Shown piece by piece: positions 46,242-55,439 of a stretch of 64,000 nucleotides of DNA. The DNA is taken from assembly GCA_030427405.1 (NCBI GenBank), contig JAUHXK010000011.1:1-64000 (forward strand), read 5' to 3'. A program made the position numbers and the translations under genes. The notes below the pieces were generated by a model. It had not been told where the DNA came from, made no database searches, and saw nothing but the letters and a program-made list of their open reading frames with translations. How positions within the stretch are numbered: the first letter of the stretch is position 1; every line of letters starts with the position of its first letter. Source of the stretch: Alphaproteobacteria bacterium. GTDB lineage: Bacteria > Pseudomonadota > Alphaproteobacteria > Rhodobacterales > Rhodobacteraceae.

Positions 46242-47624
46242 TTGAACTCGCTGTCCGGTCGTTTTCTGATCCTGACGACGGTCTTCGTGATGTTGGCCGA
46301 GATCTTGATTTTCGTGCCTTCAATTGCGCGTTTCCGCGAAGATTTCCTGTTGAATCGACTGGAACGCGCGCAGATTGCTTCGCTGGCGCTGCTGGCCGAT
46401 GACATGCTGGCCGAAGACCTTGAGGCCGAGCTGCTGTCGAATGCCGGTGTTTTCAACGTTGTCCTGCGTCGCGATGAAGTCCGGCAATTGATGCTGTCAT
46501 CGCCCATTCCCAGCGCCGTTGCGGAAACCTTTGACCTGCGGGACGCGGGGCCTTGGGTTTTGATCCGTGATGCAATGCGGCGTTTTATTACTGCCGAGAA
46601 CGAGGTGATCCGCGTGATCGGCGAACCGGTCAAAGGCGCCGGGCTGCTGATCGAGGTCACCATGGACAGCGGGCCGCTGCGCATGGCGATGACGGATTAC
46701 GGTCTGCGCATCCTTGGGCTGTCTTTCGTGATCTCCATCATAACGGCGTTCTTTCTGTTCCTGGCTGTACGTGTCGTTCTGGTGCGCCCGATCAAGGGCG
46801 TTGTCGGCTATATGCAACGCTATGCCAGCGCCCCCGAAGATGCCCGCGGGATCATCACGCCCAGCTCTCGGGTGACCGAACTGCGCGAGGCGGAAGAAGC
46901 CTTGCAGATGTTGCAGACCGACCTGACGCAGGCCCTGAAACAGCGTGAAAGACTGGCGCAGCTTGGTTCTGCGGTCGCCAAGGTAAGCCACGATCTGCGA
47001 AATATCCTGACCTCGGCACAATTGTTCACGGACCGAATCGAAGCCAGCGATGACCCGCTGGTGCGGCGCATGGCCCCCAAGCTGGTCGGGTCCATCACGC
47101 GGGCCGTGTCGCTGTGCGAGGGCACGCTGGCCTTTGGGCGCGCCGAGGAGCCCGCGCCGACGCTGAACCTGGTTCGCCTGCGCGATATCGCGGCTGATGT
47201 CGTCGGAAGCGAACAGCTTGCCGTCGGAGAAAACGCGATAGAAATCACCAATGACGTTCCGGAAGATATGGTCGTCCGAGCCGATCCCGAGCAAATGTTC
47301 CGGGTGGTTCTGAACCTTGTTCGCAACGCGCGCCAAGCCCTGGTTGCCTCGGGGAAGTCGGGACAGATTGCGATTTCGGGGCACGAGACAGACACCGACT
47401 GGATCATCGAGGTTCGCGATACCGGCCCGGGCTTGCCCCCCAAGGCAAAAGAGAACCTGTTTACCCCCTTCCAGGGCGGAGTTCGCAAGGGCGGGTCCGG
47501 CTTGGGGCTGGCGATTTCGCAGGAACTGGTGCGCGGCCACGGTGGCAATCTGGTTCTCAAGTCAACCGGAACTGACGGAACCGCCTTCGAAATAAGGCTG
47601 CCGCGGGGCGACGGGACTTTTTGA
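46242..47624 (+). CDS. Orphan sensor histidine kinase
   Basis: Protein of 460 aa from a TTG start with GAGGAG upstream. Membrane helices at about 7-27 and 157-180 enclose a small periplasmic domain. A HAMP-like segment follows at about 180-235. The dimerisation box VSHDLRNILTSAQ has H250. The ATPase domain carries NLVRNARQAL, DTGPGLP and GGSGLGLAIS. No response regulator gene is adjacent. It begins 18 bases after the flavin oxidoreductase gene, so the three genes from 44043 may be one transcript. Confidence 0.92.
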   Translation: MNSLSGRFLILTTVFVMLAEILIFVPSIARFREDFLLNRLERAQIASLALLADDMLAEDLEAELLSNAGVFNVVLRRDEVRQLMLSSPIPSAVAETFDLRDAGPWVLIRDAMRRFITAENEVIRVIGEPVKGAGLLIEVTMDSGPLRMAMTDYGLRILGLSFVISIITAFFLFLAVRVVLVRPIKGVVGYMQRYASAPEDARGIITPSSRVTELREAEEALQMLQTDLTQALKQRERLAQLGSAVAKVSHDLRNILTSAQLFTDRIEASDDPLVRRMAPKLVGSITRAVSLCEGTLAFGRAEEPAPTLNLVRLRDIAADVVGSEQLAVGENAIEITNDVPEDMVVRADPEQMFRVVLNLVRNARQALVASGKSGQIAISGHETDTDWIIEVRDTGPGLPPKAKENLFTPFQGGVRKGGSGLGLAISQELVRGHGGNLVLKSTGTDGTAFEIRLPRGDGTF

Positions 47625-47688
47625 AAGTTTTTTTAAGAATCGACTTGCGCGTGCCTGATCCGGGGTCTACATAGCGCCTCACCAACGC

Positions 47689-47765
47689 GGACCGATAGCT
47701 CAGCTGGATAGAGTACTTGACTACGAATCAAGGGGTCGGGGGTTCGAATCCTCCTCGGTCCGCCA
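47689..47765 (+). tRNA. tRNA-Arg (ACG)
   Basis: The acceptor GGACCGA pairs with TCGGTCC (47755-47761), followed by discriminator G and encoded CCA at 47763-47765. D arm AGCTCAGCTGGATAGAGT, anticodon stem CTTGA/TCAAG with loop CTACGAA and anticodon ACG at 47723-47725, and T arm with GGTTCGAATCC. Position 34 is expected to become inosine (TadA) to read CGU, CGC and CGA. Length is 77 with CCA. Confidence 0.97.
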
Positions 47766-48016
47766 TTTGGTACTGAAAACGCTGCGAATTTTCTTGGCAC
47801 CGTTCGTCACGCTTTTCCAACCTTTCAAAACACGACGATACTGCAGCAAACGCGCTTTTTCCTGTTCTGTCAGGCCGGCGCGGGTGGAAATCGGCCTGTC
47901 CGGCGCGGAAACAAGCGGCCATGCTGTGCGGCGCCGGGGGCAATCTTTGGCTCGACACAGGGTCGGTTGATTGTCAGGTTTATGCTGTCTGATTTCGGTA
48001 TCCGAATGGGGGGCAG

Positions 48017-50419
48017 ATGCAGAAAAGCGTTGGGAATGCACAAATTTCAGTGTTCTGCCGGGGTTTTTTGAGCGCGGTCGTCATTTTTCTGGCAATCGGT
48101 CTGGCGGCACCCAAGGCTCGTTCGGACGCGGCGACGTCATATGCGCAGATGCCAGAGGCACCCGCTGCGGTAAGCGGCTGGGCGGATGCGCAAGACATCC
48201 TGGATCGTCGCTGTGTGGTGTGCCACAGCTGTTATGACGCGCCTTGCCAATTAAAGTTGACGTCGCCCGCCGGTGTGCTGCGTGGGGCAAGCAAACAGGT
48301 GGTTTACCATACCCAATGGTTGCACGATGCACCGCCGACCCGGTTGGGCATTGACGCCAAGACCGAGGCGGAATGGCGCGCCTTGGGTTTCTTTTCCGTC
48401 CTGCGCGATCGGGCGCAGCCTGCTGCCGCCCCCGGTTTACTTGAAAGCTATCTGAACATGGGGCGCGAGGCTGTCTTGCCAGAGGGTCGGCCTGTCCCAC
48501 GGGACCTGGCGCTTGAAACAGGCCATGCGTTGGCATGCCCGACACCGGCCGAGTTCGGCGAGGTCAGCAAAAGCAACCCTAGGGCGGGTATGCCCTATGC
48601 AACCGCACCGCTATCTGATGGTGAATACGGGGTTTTGATGTCCTGGGCGAAAAATGCCGGTGCCGATGTGCCCGCCGCCCCATCGCTGCCTGACACCGTG
48701 GCGGCGCAGGTCGATACCTGGGAGACCTACCTGAACAGAACCACGCCGCAGCACCAGCTGGTCAGCCGGTATCTTTATGAACACCTGTTCCTGGCCCGCC
48801 TTCATTTTGACGGCGACGATCCGCGTCGCTTTTTCCGGCTGGTCCGTTCCAGGACCCCGCCGCGTCAGCCGATCGAGATCATCGCCACCCGGCGGCCCTT
48901 TGATGACCCCGGCAGCGACCCGTTCTATTATCGTCTGCAACGGGTCGACGAAACGATCGTTCACAAGGAACACCTGGTTTATGCACTGGGCCCCGACCGG
49001 ATGGCACGGTTCAACACGGTGTTTTTCGGCTCTGACTGGTCGGTTTCCGAACTTCCGCCATATGGAACGTCCGAGGGGGGCAACCCGTTCAGCACCTTTG
49101 CGGCGATACCCGCCAGAAGCCGCTATCAGTTCTTGTTGGATGACGCGTTGTTCTTTGTTCGAAGCTTTATCCGGGGGCCGGTCTGTCACGGGGAAACAGC
49201 CGTCGATGTGATCGAGGATCGGTTTTGGGTCAGTTTTCTGGACCCGGACGCCGATCTTTCAGTTACGGACCCGGCTTTTCTTACGCAGGGGGCCGCTTAT
49301 CTGGAACTTCCGGTATCGGTCAGCGAATCCGGGTTGCGCGGGGATCTTCAGACGTTTTCGCACAAGAACCAGGCGCGGTACCTGGCGTTCCGCGATGAGA
49401 TGTACCGCAACAGTCCCGCACACCGGACCGGTTTGGGCTATGATGCCATCTGGGATGGTGACGGAACCAACGCAAATGCGCTGATCACGGTATTCCGGCA
49501 TTTCGACAACGCTTCGGCCATGACCGGGTTTCACGGCGGTCTTCCCGAAACCGCATGGGTCATCGACTTTCCGGTGTTCGAGCGTATCTATTATGATCTC
49601 GTTGCGGGATATGACGTTTTCGGGCGTGTCGAGCATCAATTGTCGACACGCCTGTACATGGACGAGTTGCGCATGGAGAGTGAGGATATTTTTCTGACCT
49701 TCATGCCGCGGGATATTCGTGGGCAGATGCATCAAGGCTGGTACCGGGGCGTTCTGGCCGAGGTGCACACCTATTGGCATCGCCGGAGGGTCGACGACAC
49801 GTTCCCTGCGGGGATCGCCTTTGAAACGACCAACCCCAAACAGGAATTCCTGCTGGCGCTTTTGCAACGCGGCAAGGGGCTGTGGGCAACCGATGATCCG
49901 ATCAACCGATGTGCCGCCGCAGCCTGTGCGCAGGACCGCGTCGGGTCTGCGGCGACCGCTTTGCGGGACATCGCCGGCAACAGCGGCGATTGGGTCAGGT
50001 TTCTGCCCGATCTCTCGCTTCTGTTGGTCGAGACGGACGGCGGCGCCCCTGAAATTTTCACTCTTGTTCATGACAAGGCGCACAGCAATGTCGCCTTTCT
50101 GTTCGACGAAACGGCGCGCCGCGACCCCGAGGCGGATATCCTGACGATTGTTCCGGGCCTGATCGGCAGTTACCCGAACTTTTTCTTTGTGGTCCCGAAC
50201 GCACGCGTACACGCCTTTGTGCAGGCGGTAACGGATGTCGGGTCGCAGGATGACTTTGTTGCGTTGGTGGCCGAATTCGGTGTGCGACGCACCAGTGCGG
50301 ATTTCTGGGCGACAAGCGACCGCGTTCGCGAAGCGTTCTTGCAGCAAGACCCGATTCAGGCCGGTGTTCTGGACCTTAACCGGTACAAGGATCCCAAGCC
50401 GGGCGACCGGCCTGAATGA
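48017..50419 (+). CDS. cti: Periplasmic fatty acid cis/trans isomerase (Cti), c-type haem
   Basis: Protein of 800 aa. N-terminal signal or anchor (hydrophobic residues 17-32), then haem-binding C66-x2-C69-H70 in DRRCVVCHSCYDAPCQLKL, diagnostic for Cti. The long remainder matches the family in layout, for example the conserved stretches QRVDETIVHKEHLVYAL and FPVFERIYYDLVAGYDVFGRVEHQ. Cti converts cis to trans unsaturated fatty acids in membrane phospholipids as a rapid response to solvents, heat or metal stress. It is a single gene after the tRNA-Arg. Confidence 0.92.
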   Translation: MQKSVGNAQISVFCRGFLSAVVIFLAIGLAAPKARSDAATSYAQMPEAPAAVSGWADAQDILDRRCVVCHSCYDAPCQLKLTSPAGVLRGASKQVVYHTQWLHDAPPTRLGIDAKTEAEWRALGFFSVLRDRAQPAAAPGLLESYLNMGREAVLPEGRPVPRDLALETGHALACPTPAEFGEVSKSNPRAGMPYATAPLSDGEYGVLMSWAKNAGADVPAAPSLPDTVAAQVDTWETYLNRTTPQHQLVSRYLYEHLFLARLHFDGDDPRRFFRLVRSRTPPRQPIEIIATRRPFDDPGSDPFYYRLQRVDETIVHKEHLVYALGPDRMARFNTVFFGSDWSVSELPPYGTSEGGNPFSTFAAIPARSRYQFLLDDALFFVRSFIRGPVCHGETAVDVIEDRFWVSFLDPDADLSVTDPAFLTQGAAYLELPVSVSESGLRGDLQTFSHKNQARYLAFRDEMYRNSPAHRTGLGYDAIWDGDGTNANALITVFRHFDNASAMTGFHGGLPETAWVIDFPVFERIYYDLVAGYDVFGRVEHQLSTRLYMDELRMESEDIFLTFMPRDIRGQMHQGWYRGVLAEVHTYWHRRRVDDTFPAGIAFETTNPKQEFLLALLQRGKGLWATDDPINRCAAAACAQDRVGSAATALRDIAGNSGDWVRFLPDLSLLLVETDGGAPEIFTLVHDKAHSNVAFLFDETARRDPEADILTIVPGLIGSYPNFFFVVPNARVHAFVQAVTDVGSQDDFVALVAEFGVRRTSADFWATSDRVREAFLQQDPIQAGVLDLNRYKDPKPGDRPE

Positions 50420-50496
50420 CGTGACGCGCCAGCGCCGGATGCAGCGATCGGCCTGTCAGGCTTGCCGCGTGCCCGGCGTGCGCCTAGATTTCAAGG

Positions 50497-51165
50497 ATGT
50501 GGTCATTTGCGCATATCCGCCCGGCCTACAGCCGGGCCGAACGGGTCAGCGACGGGGCTGTGCATATCCTGGGCATCACATTGGCGCTGTTTGCGGTTCC
50601 CGCATTGATCGTGTCTACGGCGGTCTATCACCCTGGGTCCGGTGCCGTGCTGGGCGCGTCGGTCTATGGCGTGACGCTGGTTCTGATGCTGACGTTTTCA
50701 GCCCTGTACAACATGGTGGACAGTGACCGCTGGACGGCGCATCTGCGGCGGCTGGACCATTCCGGGATCTATGTAAAGATCGCTGGGACCTATACGCCTT
50801 TCCTGCTGGTTTCGGGCACGCAGGCGCCGGGGTTGCTGGTGGGGCTTTGGTCATCGGCAACACTTGGCGTGGCGCTAAAGACAATCGACCCCGACCGGTT
50901 CCGGTGGCTGGGGCTGGTGCTTTACCTGATGATGGGGTGGGCAGTGGTTTGGGCGGGTCAGTCCATGCTGGCCGAGCTGTCCCAGCCGGTCCTGATCCTG
51001 ATGATCGCGGGCGGGGTCGTATACACGGCAGGCGTCGCCTTTTACCTTCTTGAATGGCTGCCTTTTCACAACACCATCTGGCATGTTTTCGTCCTGGCAG
51101 GGACAGTTTTGTTCTTTTTCGCAGTCTCGACACACATCATGGCGCTGCCGGCAGGCCCCGCCTGA
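50497..51165 (+). CDS. Hemolysin III / PAQR-family membrane protein
   Basis: Protein of 222 aa with seven hydrophobic segments. Conserved PAQR residues: SALYNM, RLDHSGIYVKIAGTYTPF and the final FHNTIWHVFVL, which hold the Ser-His-Asp-His-His metal site of this family. Bacterial members are probably membrane hydrolases or lipid sensors; haemolysis is only the historical name. Neighbouring cti also concerns membrane lipids. The start is close behind AAGG, so the ribosome site is suboptimal. Confidence 0.9.
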   Translation: MWSFAHIRPAYSRAERVSDGAVHILGITLALFAVPALIVSTAVYHPGSGAVLGASVYGVTLVLMLTFSALYNMVDSDRWTAHLRRLDHSGIYVKIAGTYTPFLLVSGTQAPGLLVGLWSSATLGVALKTIDPDRFRWLGLVLYLMMGWAVVWAGQSMLAELSQPVLILMIAGGVVYTAGVAFYLLEWLPFHNTIWHVFVLAGTVLFFFAVSTHIMALPAGPA

Positions 51166-51204
51166 GCACTGCGTGACAATCCCGGCCCGTGCTTGCCCGC
51201 GGGG

Positions 51205-52374
51205 TTACAGAACCTTGCGGATGCGAGAGATCGCTTCCAGGATGTTCTCGGTCGAATTGGCATAGGAAAAGCGTACGTAACCTTCGCCGAAGGCGCCAAA
51301 GGACGTGCCCGCGACGGTGGCGACCCCGGCCTGGTCAAGGAACAGGTTCTGGGCCTCGGCTGAGCTCATCCCGGTGCCAGCAATATTTGGAAACGCATAA
51401 AATGCGCCCGCCGCGTCGGTGCAGGTGACGCCAGGCAGGGTGTTCAGTTCGCGCACGATCACCTGGCGGCGTGCATCGAATTCCTGGACCATGTCGCGGA
51501 CCGCGTCCTGCGGACCTTCGAGCGCTGCAATCCCTGCAAATTGCGCGGCGGCGTTGACGCAGGAATGGTCGTTGATGCACAGCCGGGTCACATGTTCCAC
51601 CGCATCATCGGGCCACACGGCATAGCCCAGCCGCCAACCTGTCATTGCATAGGTTTTGGACCAGCCATCAAGCATGATCAAACGGTCCCGGATTTCAGGG
51701 TATTGCAACAACGAGACATGCTCGCGGCCGCCGTAGAGCATGTTCGAATAGATCTCGTCTGACATCAACGCCACATGCGGGTGATCCTGCAACTCGGCCA
51801 CCAGCTTGTCGATTTCGGCGCGGGGCGTGACGCCGCCGGTCGGGTTCGCGGGCGAGTTGATTATGATCAGGCGCGTGGCAGGCGTGATTTGCGCCAGCAC
51901 TTCATCGGCAGAAAAGGCAAAATCGTTTTCTTCTTTCAGCGAAATCGGGACGGGCGTCGCCCCCGAATAGCGGATAACGGATTCATAGATCGGAAAGCCG
52001 GGATTGGGGTACATGATCTCGACGCCCGGCTGTCCGAACAGCAGAACGGCAAAGAACATCGTCGGCTTGCCGCCGGGCACAACCACCACGTTGTCTGGGT
52101 TGACCTCGACCCCGTGGCGCCGGTGCAAATCCGCGGCCACGGCCTCGCGCAGGGCAGGGGTGCCGTTGGCAGGCGTGTATCCGTGATGCCCATCGCGCAG
52201 TGCTCTGATCCCGGCTTCGACGATGTGTTCGGGGGTTTTGAAATCGGGCTGCCCGATGCCCAGGTTGATGATGTCGCGACCTTCCGCAGCCAGCGCCTGA
52301 GCGCGGGCCAGAATGGTAAATGCCGACTCGGTTCCCAGGCGTGAAAGGCTGTCGGCAAAAATCAATCCGGACAT
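51205..52374 (-). CDS. PLP-dependent aminotransferase, class I (AspC type)
   Basis: Protein of 389 aa from the ATG at 52374 (MSGLIFADSLSRLGTESAF); an upstream in-frame ATG at 52461 would lie beyond the operator palindrome. Fold-type I features: PANPTGGV with the PLP-contact Asn, DEIYSNMLYGG, and Schiff-base K240 in DGWSKTYAMTGWRLGY. The amino-acid substrate is not determined; related proteins act on aspartate, aromatic or other amino acids. The palindrome TTTTGGTATACCAAAA lies 42 bases upstream of the start, linking it to the sugar-acid region. Confidence 0.9.
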   Translation of the reverse strand: MSGLIFADSLSRLGTESAFTILARAQALAAEGRDIINLGIGQPDFKTPEHIVEAGIRALRDGHHGYTPANGTPALREAVAADLHRRHGVEVNPDNVVVVPGGKPTMFFAVLLFGQPGVEIMYPNPGFPIYESVIRYSGATPVPISLKEENDFAFSADEVLAQITPATRLIIINSPANPTGGVTPRAEIDKLVAELQDHPHVALMSDEIYSNMLYGGREHVSLLQYPEIRDRLIMLDGWSKTYAMTGWRLGYAVWPDDAVEHVTRLCINDHSCVNAAAQFAGIAALEGPQDAVRDMVQEFDARRQVIVRELNTLPGVTCTDAAGAFYAFPNIAGTGMSSAEAQNLFLDQAGVATVAGTSFGAFGEGYVRFSYANSTENILEAISRIRKVL

Positions 52375-52415
52375 GATCGTGATTTCCCTGATTTGGCAGT
52401 TTGTAACGGCGGGGT

Positions 52416-52431
52416 TTTTGGTATACCAAAA
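52416..52431. promoter_or_regulatory. Operator-like palindrome 1 (GGTATACC core)
   Basis: TTTTGGTATACCAAAA is a perfect 16-base palindrome between the divergent aminotransferase and 2-hydroxyacid dehydrogenase genes. Two more copies of the same core lie at 59509 and 61408. The form matches sites of GntR (FadR/UxuR) regulators. Confidence 0.75.
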
Positions 52432-52563
52432 CAGCAATAGTGAATCCGCGCGGAAATGCAAAGTCGTTTGCGCGTGTTTTGTTTCGGCGGCTGGCCTTGA
52501 CTATGACCAAAGGTCTGGGGCGCGGTCCGGAAATGCCATTTGCCAGCGAGCGGAGTAACCAAC

Positions 52564-53502
52564 ATGAGCGCCACCTTGATGATCGGCACCTTCAGCGAAA
52601 CGGACAGCGCAGCCCTGCAAGACGCGTTTGACCCGGTTGCGGTTTCATCCCCGTCCGATATTGCCGGTCTGGACATCGCCATACGCGACGGCATTAGCGC
52701 AGTTGCCTTCAAGGGGCATTCCCCCTTTGGAGCGGCTGAAATGGACATGTTGCCCGGTCTGGGCCTGATCGCGAATTACGGCGTGGGCTACGATGCAATC
52801 GACATCGAGGCCGCGACGGCGCGCAATATCCGTGTGACGAACACGCCGGACGTCCTGAACGACGACGTGGCGGATCTTGCCGTGGCGATGCTGCTGGCGA
52901 CCGGGCGCGAGATGGAGCATGCAAGCGCATGGGCGCGGACCGGCAAGTGGAAAGCGCAAGGCGAATACCCTCTGAACCGCAAGGTTTCGGGCGGCAAGGT
53001 CGGTATCGTCGGGCTGGGGCGGATCGGGCGCGAGATCGCGGACCGGCTGGCCGGTTTCAAGATGGACATCCACTATTTCGCGCGGTCCGAGAAAGAAACG
53101 CCGGGCTGGAGCTATCATTCTGACCCGGTTTCGTTGGCGAGGGCCGTGGACTATCTTGTCGTGGCGCTTGTCGGCGGAAAAGAGACCGAGAAGTTCATCT
53201 CGGGCGCGGTGATCGAGGCGCTTGGCCCGCAGGGGATCGTGGTCAATATCTCGCGCGGGACGACCATTGACGAAGGCGCGCTGCTGGATGCGCTGGAAAC
53301 CGGCGGTATCGCCGGTGCGGGGCTGGACGTATTCCTGAACGAGCCCGACATAGATCCCCGCTTTTACGCGCTTGATAATGTGGTGATCCAACCTCATCAG
53401 GGGTCGGGAACCCATGAAACCCGCGCTGCGATGGCGGCCCTGCAACGCGACAACATTGCCGCGTTCCGGCAGGGTGCCGCGCTGAAAACTCCGGTCAACT
53501 AG
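52564..53502 (+). CDS. D-2-hydroxyacid dehydrogenase (NAD-dependent)
   Basis: Protein of 312 aa from the ATG at 52564 with GGAG nearby. NAD motif GLGRIG at 150-155. Catalytic R231, E260 and H278 (QPHQGSGTHETR). GhrB-like: probably reduces glyoxylate, hydroxypyruvate or a 2-ketoaldonate. It diverges from the aminotransferase gene across operator 1 and converges with the minus-strand sugar-acid operon. Confidence 0.92.
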   Translation: MSATLMIGTFSETDSAALQDAFDPVAVSSPSDIAGLDIAIRDGISAVAFKGHSPFGAAEMDMLPGLGLIANYGVGYDAIDIEAATARNIRVTNTPDVLNDDVADLAVAMLLATGREMEHASAWARTGKWKAQGEYPLNRKVSGGKVGIVGLGRIGREIADRLAGFKMDIHYFARSEKETPGWSYHSDPVSLARAVDYLVVALVGGKETEKFISGAVIEALGPQGIVVNISRGTTIDEGALLDALETGGIAGAGLDVFLNEPDIDPRFYALDNVVIQPHQGSGTHETRAAMAALQRDNIAAFRQGAALKTPVN

Positions 53503-53515
53503 GGCAGGCGACCTG

Positions 53516-53545
53516 ACCGGCGTGCTGGGGTTTCAGCCCGCCGGT
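53516..53545. terminator. Bidirectional hairpin between convergent genes
   Basis: ACCGGCG/CGCCGGT (53516-53522 with 53539-53545) and inner GCTG/CAGC surround GGGTTT. It spans the stop codon of the denD-like gene and follows the 2-hydroxyacid dehydrogenase stop. T-runs are short, so termination is likely but modest. Confidence 0.5.
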
Positions 53546-54501
53546 TTGTCATCTTCCAGGTAGTACCGGATGTTGTCTTCAAAGCTGTCATCAGCGGTCA
53601 GCCCCAGTTTCAGCGCCTTTTCGGGGCGCAGGTCAAAACGCCAGCCCTTGACGATGCGTTGAATCTCGGGCTGCGCCTCCCAGCGGATAAGCTGCGCCGG
53701 GGCGGGTCCGGCAACTGCGGTCATCGCGTCGATCAACTGCCGGATGGTCCACATACGCCCCGGCATCATCATACAGCGGTTCTGACCCAGGTCCTGGGCG
53801 GCGATTTCAGCCCCCTTGATCAGGTTTTCCACACATTTGCGCGGCGACAGGTAGTAATGCGGAAAGTCCTCGTCGACAGGGCAAATGGCCTCTTGCCCAT
53901 TGAGCGGTTCGCGCAGGATCGACGACATGAAGCTTGACGCGGCCCTGTTCGGCTTGCCGGGCCTGACCGAGATGGTCGGCAGGCGGAACCCGCGCCCGTC
54001 AACATACCCTTTGCGGGAAAGGTCATTCAGCAACAGTTCGCCAATGGCCTTTTGCGCCCCATACGATGTTTGCGGGTTGAGAAAGCTGTGATCGGTGATC
54101 GGGTCGGGGACCTCGCCTCCGTAGACGGCGATTGAAGACGAGAACACGATGACTGGCTTGGTTCCCAGCTGCCTGGCATGCTGAAAAACGTTCAGCGTGC
54201 CCATCATGTTGATCGTCATGCCGGCGTCGAAATCCTCTTCGGCGTGGGCTGAAACGATCGCGGCCAGCAAAAAGACCACGTCGGTTTCTTCGGTCAGGCA
54301 AGCCGCGACCGAGGCGGGGTCAGTGATGTTGCAGGTGACACAATCCACCGGAACCCCGGCGTCCGGGATCGGGGCGGGGTTGACGATATCGGCCAGGGTG
54401 ATCCGACTGATCTGCTGCCCGCGCAAGGTGCCGCGCGCCGCCAGTGACCGGCCAAGTTTCTGACCGATGACGCCGCCGCCTCCGATAATCAGTATGTTCA
54501 T
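53533..54501 (-). CDS. denD: NAD-dependent epimerase/dehydratase-fold protein, D-erythronate dehydrogenase-like
   Basis: Protein of 322 aa. Extended SDR: Gly-rich GGGGVIGQK at 7-15, catalytic Ser at 121-123 (FSSSIAVYGG) and Y147-x3-K151 (SYGAQK). The sequence resembles DenD, which oxidises D-erythronate to 2-oxo-tetronate, but the other genes of that pathway (otnK, otnC, otnI) are absent here. A different aldonate is possible. Last gene of the six-gene minus-strand operon; overlaps kdgK by four bases. Confidence 0.8.
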   Translation of the reverse strand: MNILIIGGGGVIGQKLGRSLAARGTLRGQQISRITLADIVNPAPIPDAGVPVDCVTCNITDPASVAACLTEETDVVFLLAAIVSAHAEEDFDAGMTINMMGTLNVFQHARQLGTKPVIVFSSSIAVYGGEVPDPITDHSFLNPQTSYGAQKAIGELLLNDLSRKGYVDGRGFRLPTISVRPGKPNRAASSFMSSILREPLNGQEAICPVDEDFPHYYLSPRKCVENLIKGAEIAAQDLGQNRCMMMPGRMWTIRQLIDAMTAVAGPAPAQLIRWEAQPEIQRIVKGWRFDLRPEKALKLGLTADDSFEDNIRYYLEDDKPAG

Positions 54502-55439
54502 TCCTTCGCTCCCTTGGAAGTGGTGGCTTCGAAAATGCCCCGTGCCAGGGCGCCGTGTTCCTGAATGACCCGCGCGGCCAGCGACATCGCCCCGGCGGCC
54601 GCTTCGTCCGGGCGTTTACCCACGGCAAGGCCTGACACGAACCCTGCGCCAAAGCTGTCTCCGGCCGCCGTTGTGTCGACCGGTTGCGCGACCCTTTCCG
54701 CGGGGACGGTCCGTGCCCCATCTTGGGCGTCCCAAAGCATCAGGTCCCCGCCCGAGTTCTTGACGGCCACCACCTTTGCGCCGCAGCCCCGGTACCGGTC
54801 GACGGTGTCTTCGGGTGTGCTGTCACCGAACAATGTGACCTCTTCATCGAAGGAAGGCAGAACGATATCGGCCGATGCGGCTCCAAGGCGCATACCCGCC
54901 TGCATTTGCGCCTGGCTTTCCCAAAGGCGCGGGCGCAGGTTGGTGTCAAAAGCGACGGTTGCGCCCAGCGACCGTGCTTCTTTTAGTAGGTCGCACAAAA
55001 GGGTGCGGTGTTCCGGTGGCAGGATCGCCAGTGTTATGCCCGAGAAATAAAGCACACTGTCTTGGGGTTGATCCAGGATCGCGGTCCGCAGCCATTGCGC
55101 ATCATCGGCCAGCTTCCGGGCTGCGGATGCGTCGCGCCAGTACGAGAAACTGCGTTCGCCGTCTTCTACCGAGATCATGTAAAGGCCAACGGTCCGATCC
55201 GGGACCGGTCTCAGGTATCGGGGGTCGATCCCCTCGGCGCTGATAAAGCTGGCCATTTCCTGCGATACTGAATCGGTGCCGATGGCGCTGAGATACCCGA
55301 CAGTCCAGTCCTGCGGCAGCAGGCGGCGGGCATACCACGCCGTGTTGAACGTGTCGCCGGCAAAGCCTCGGCGGTACAGGTTATCTCCTGCCTGCGCGAG
55401 CTCGACCATGCATTCACCGATGGGAAGAAACCGTTTCAT
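54498..55439 (-). CDS. kdgK: 2-keto-3-deoxygluconate kinase (PfkB family)
   Basis: Protein of 313 aa. It starts MKRFLPIGECMVELAQAG and contains FDTNLRPRLW, a KdgK hallmark. Catalytic D261 lies in TTAAGDSFGAGF. It phosphorylates 2-keto-3-deoxygluconate (KDG) to KDPG, which enters the Entner-Doudoroff route. Four-base overlaps with the FAD oxidase and denD-like genes imply tight coupling. Confidence 0.92.
   Translation of the reverse strand: MKRFLPIGECMVELAQAGDNLYRRGFAGDTFNTAWYARRLLPQDWTVGYLSAIGTDSVSQEMASFISAEGIDPRYLRPVPDRTVGLYMISVEDGERSFSYWRDASAARKLADDAQWLRTAILDQPQDSVLYFSGITLAILPPEHRTLLCDLLKEARSLGATVAFDTNLRPRLWESQAQMQAGMRLGAASADIVLPSFDEEVTLFGDSTPEDTVDRYRGCGAKVVAVKNSGGDLMLWDAQDGARTVPAERVAQPVDTTAAGDSFGAGFVSGLAVGKRPDEAAAGAMSLAARVIQEHGALARGIFEATTSKGAKE

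Noticed and set aside
47721..48041. Minus-strand reading frames across the tRNA-Arg gene
   Set aside because: They read through the antisense of the tRNA and give the well-known false peptides (ending in EDSNPRPLDS or GGFEPPTP). Two different frames compete and no ribosome site is present.
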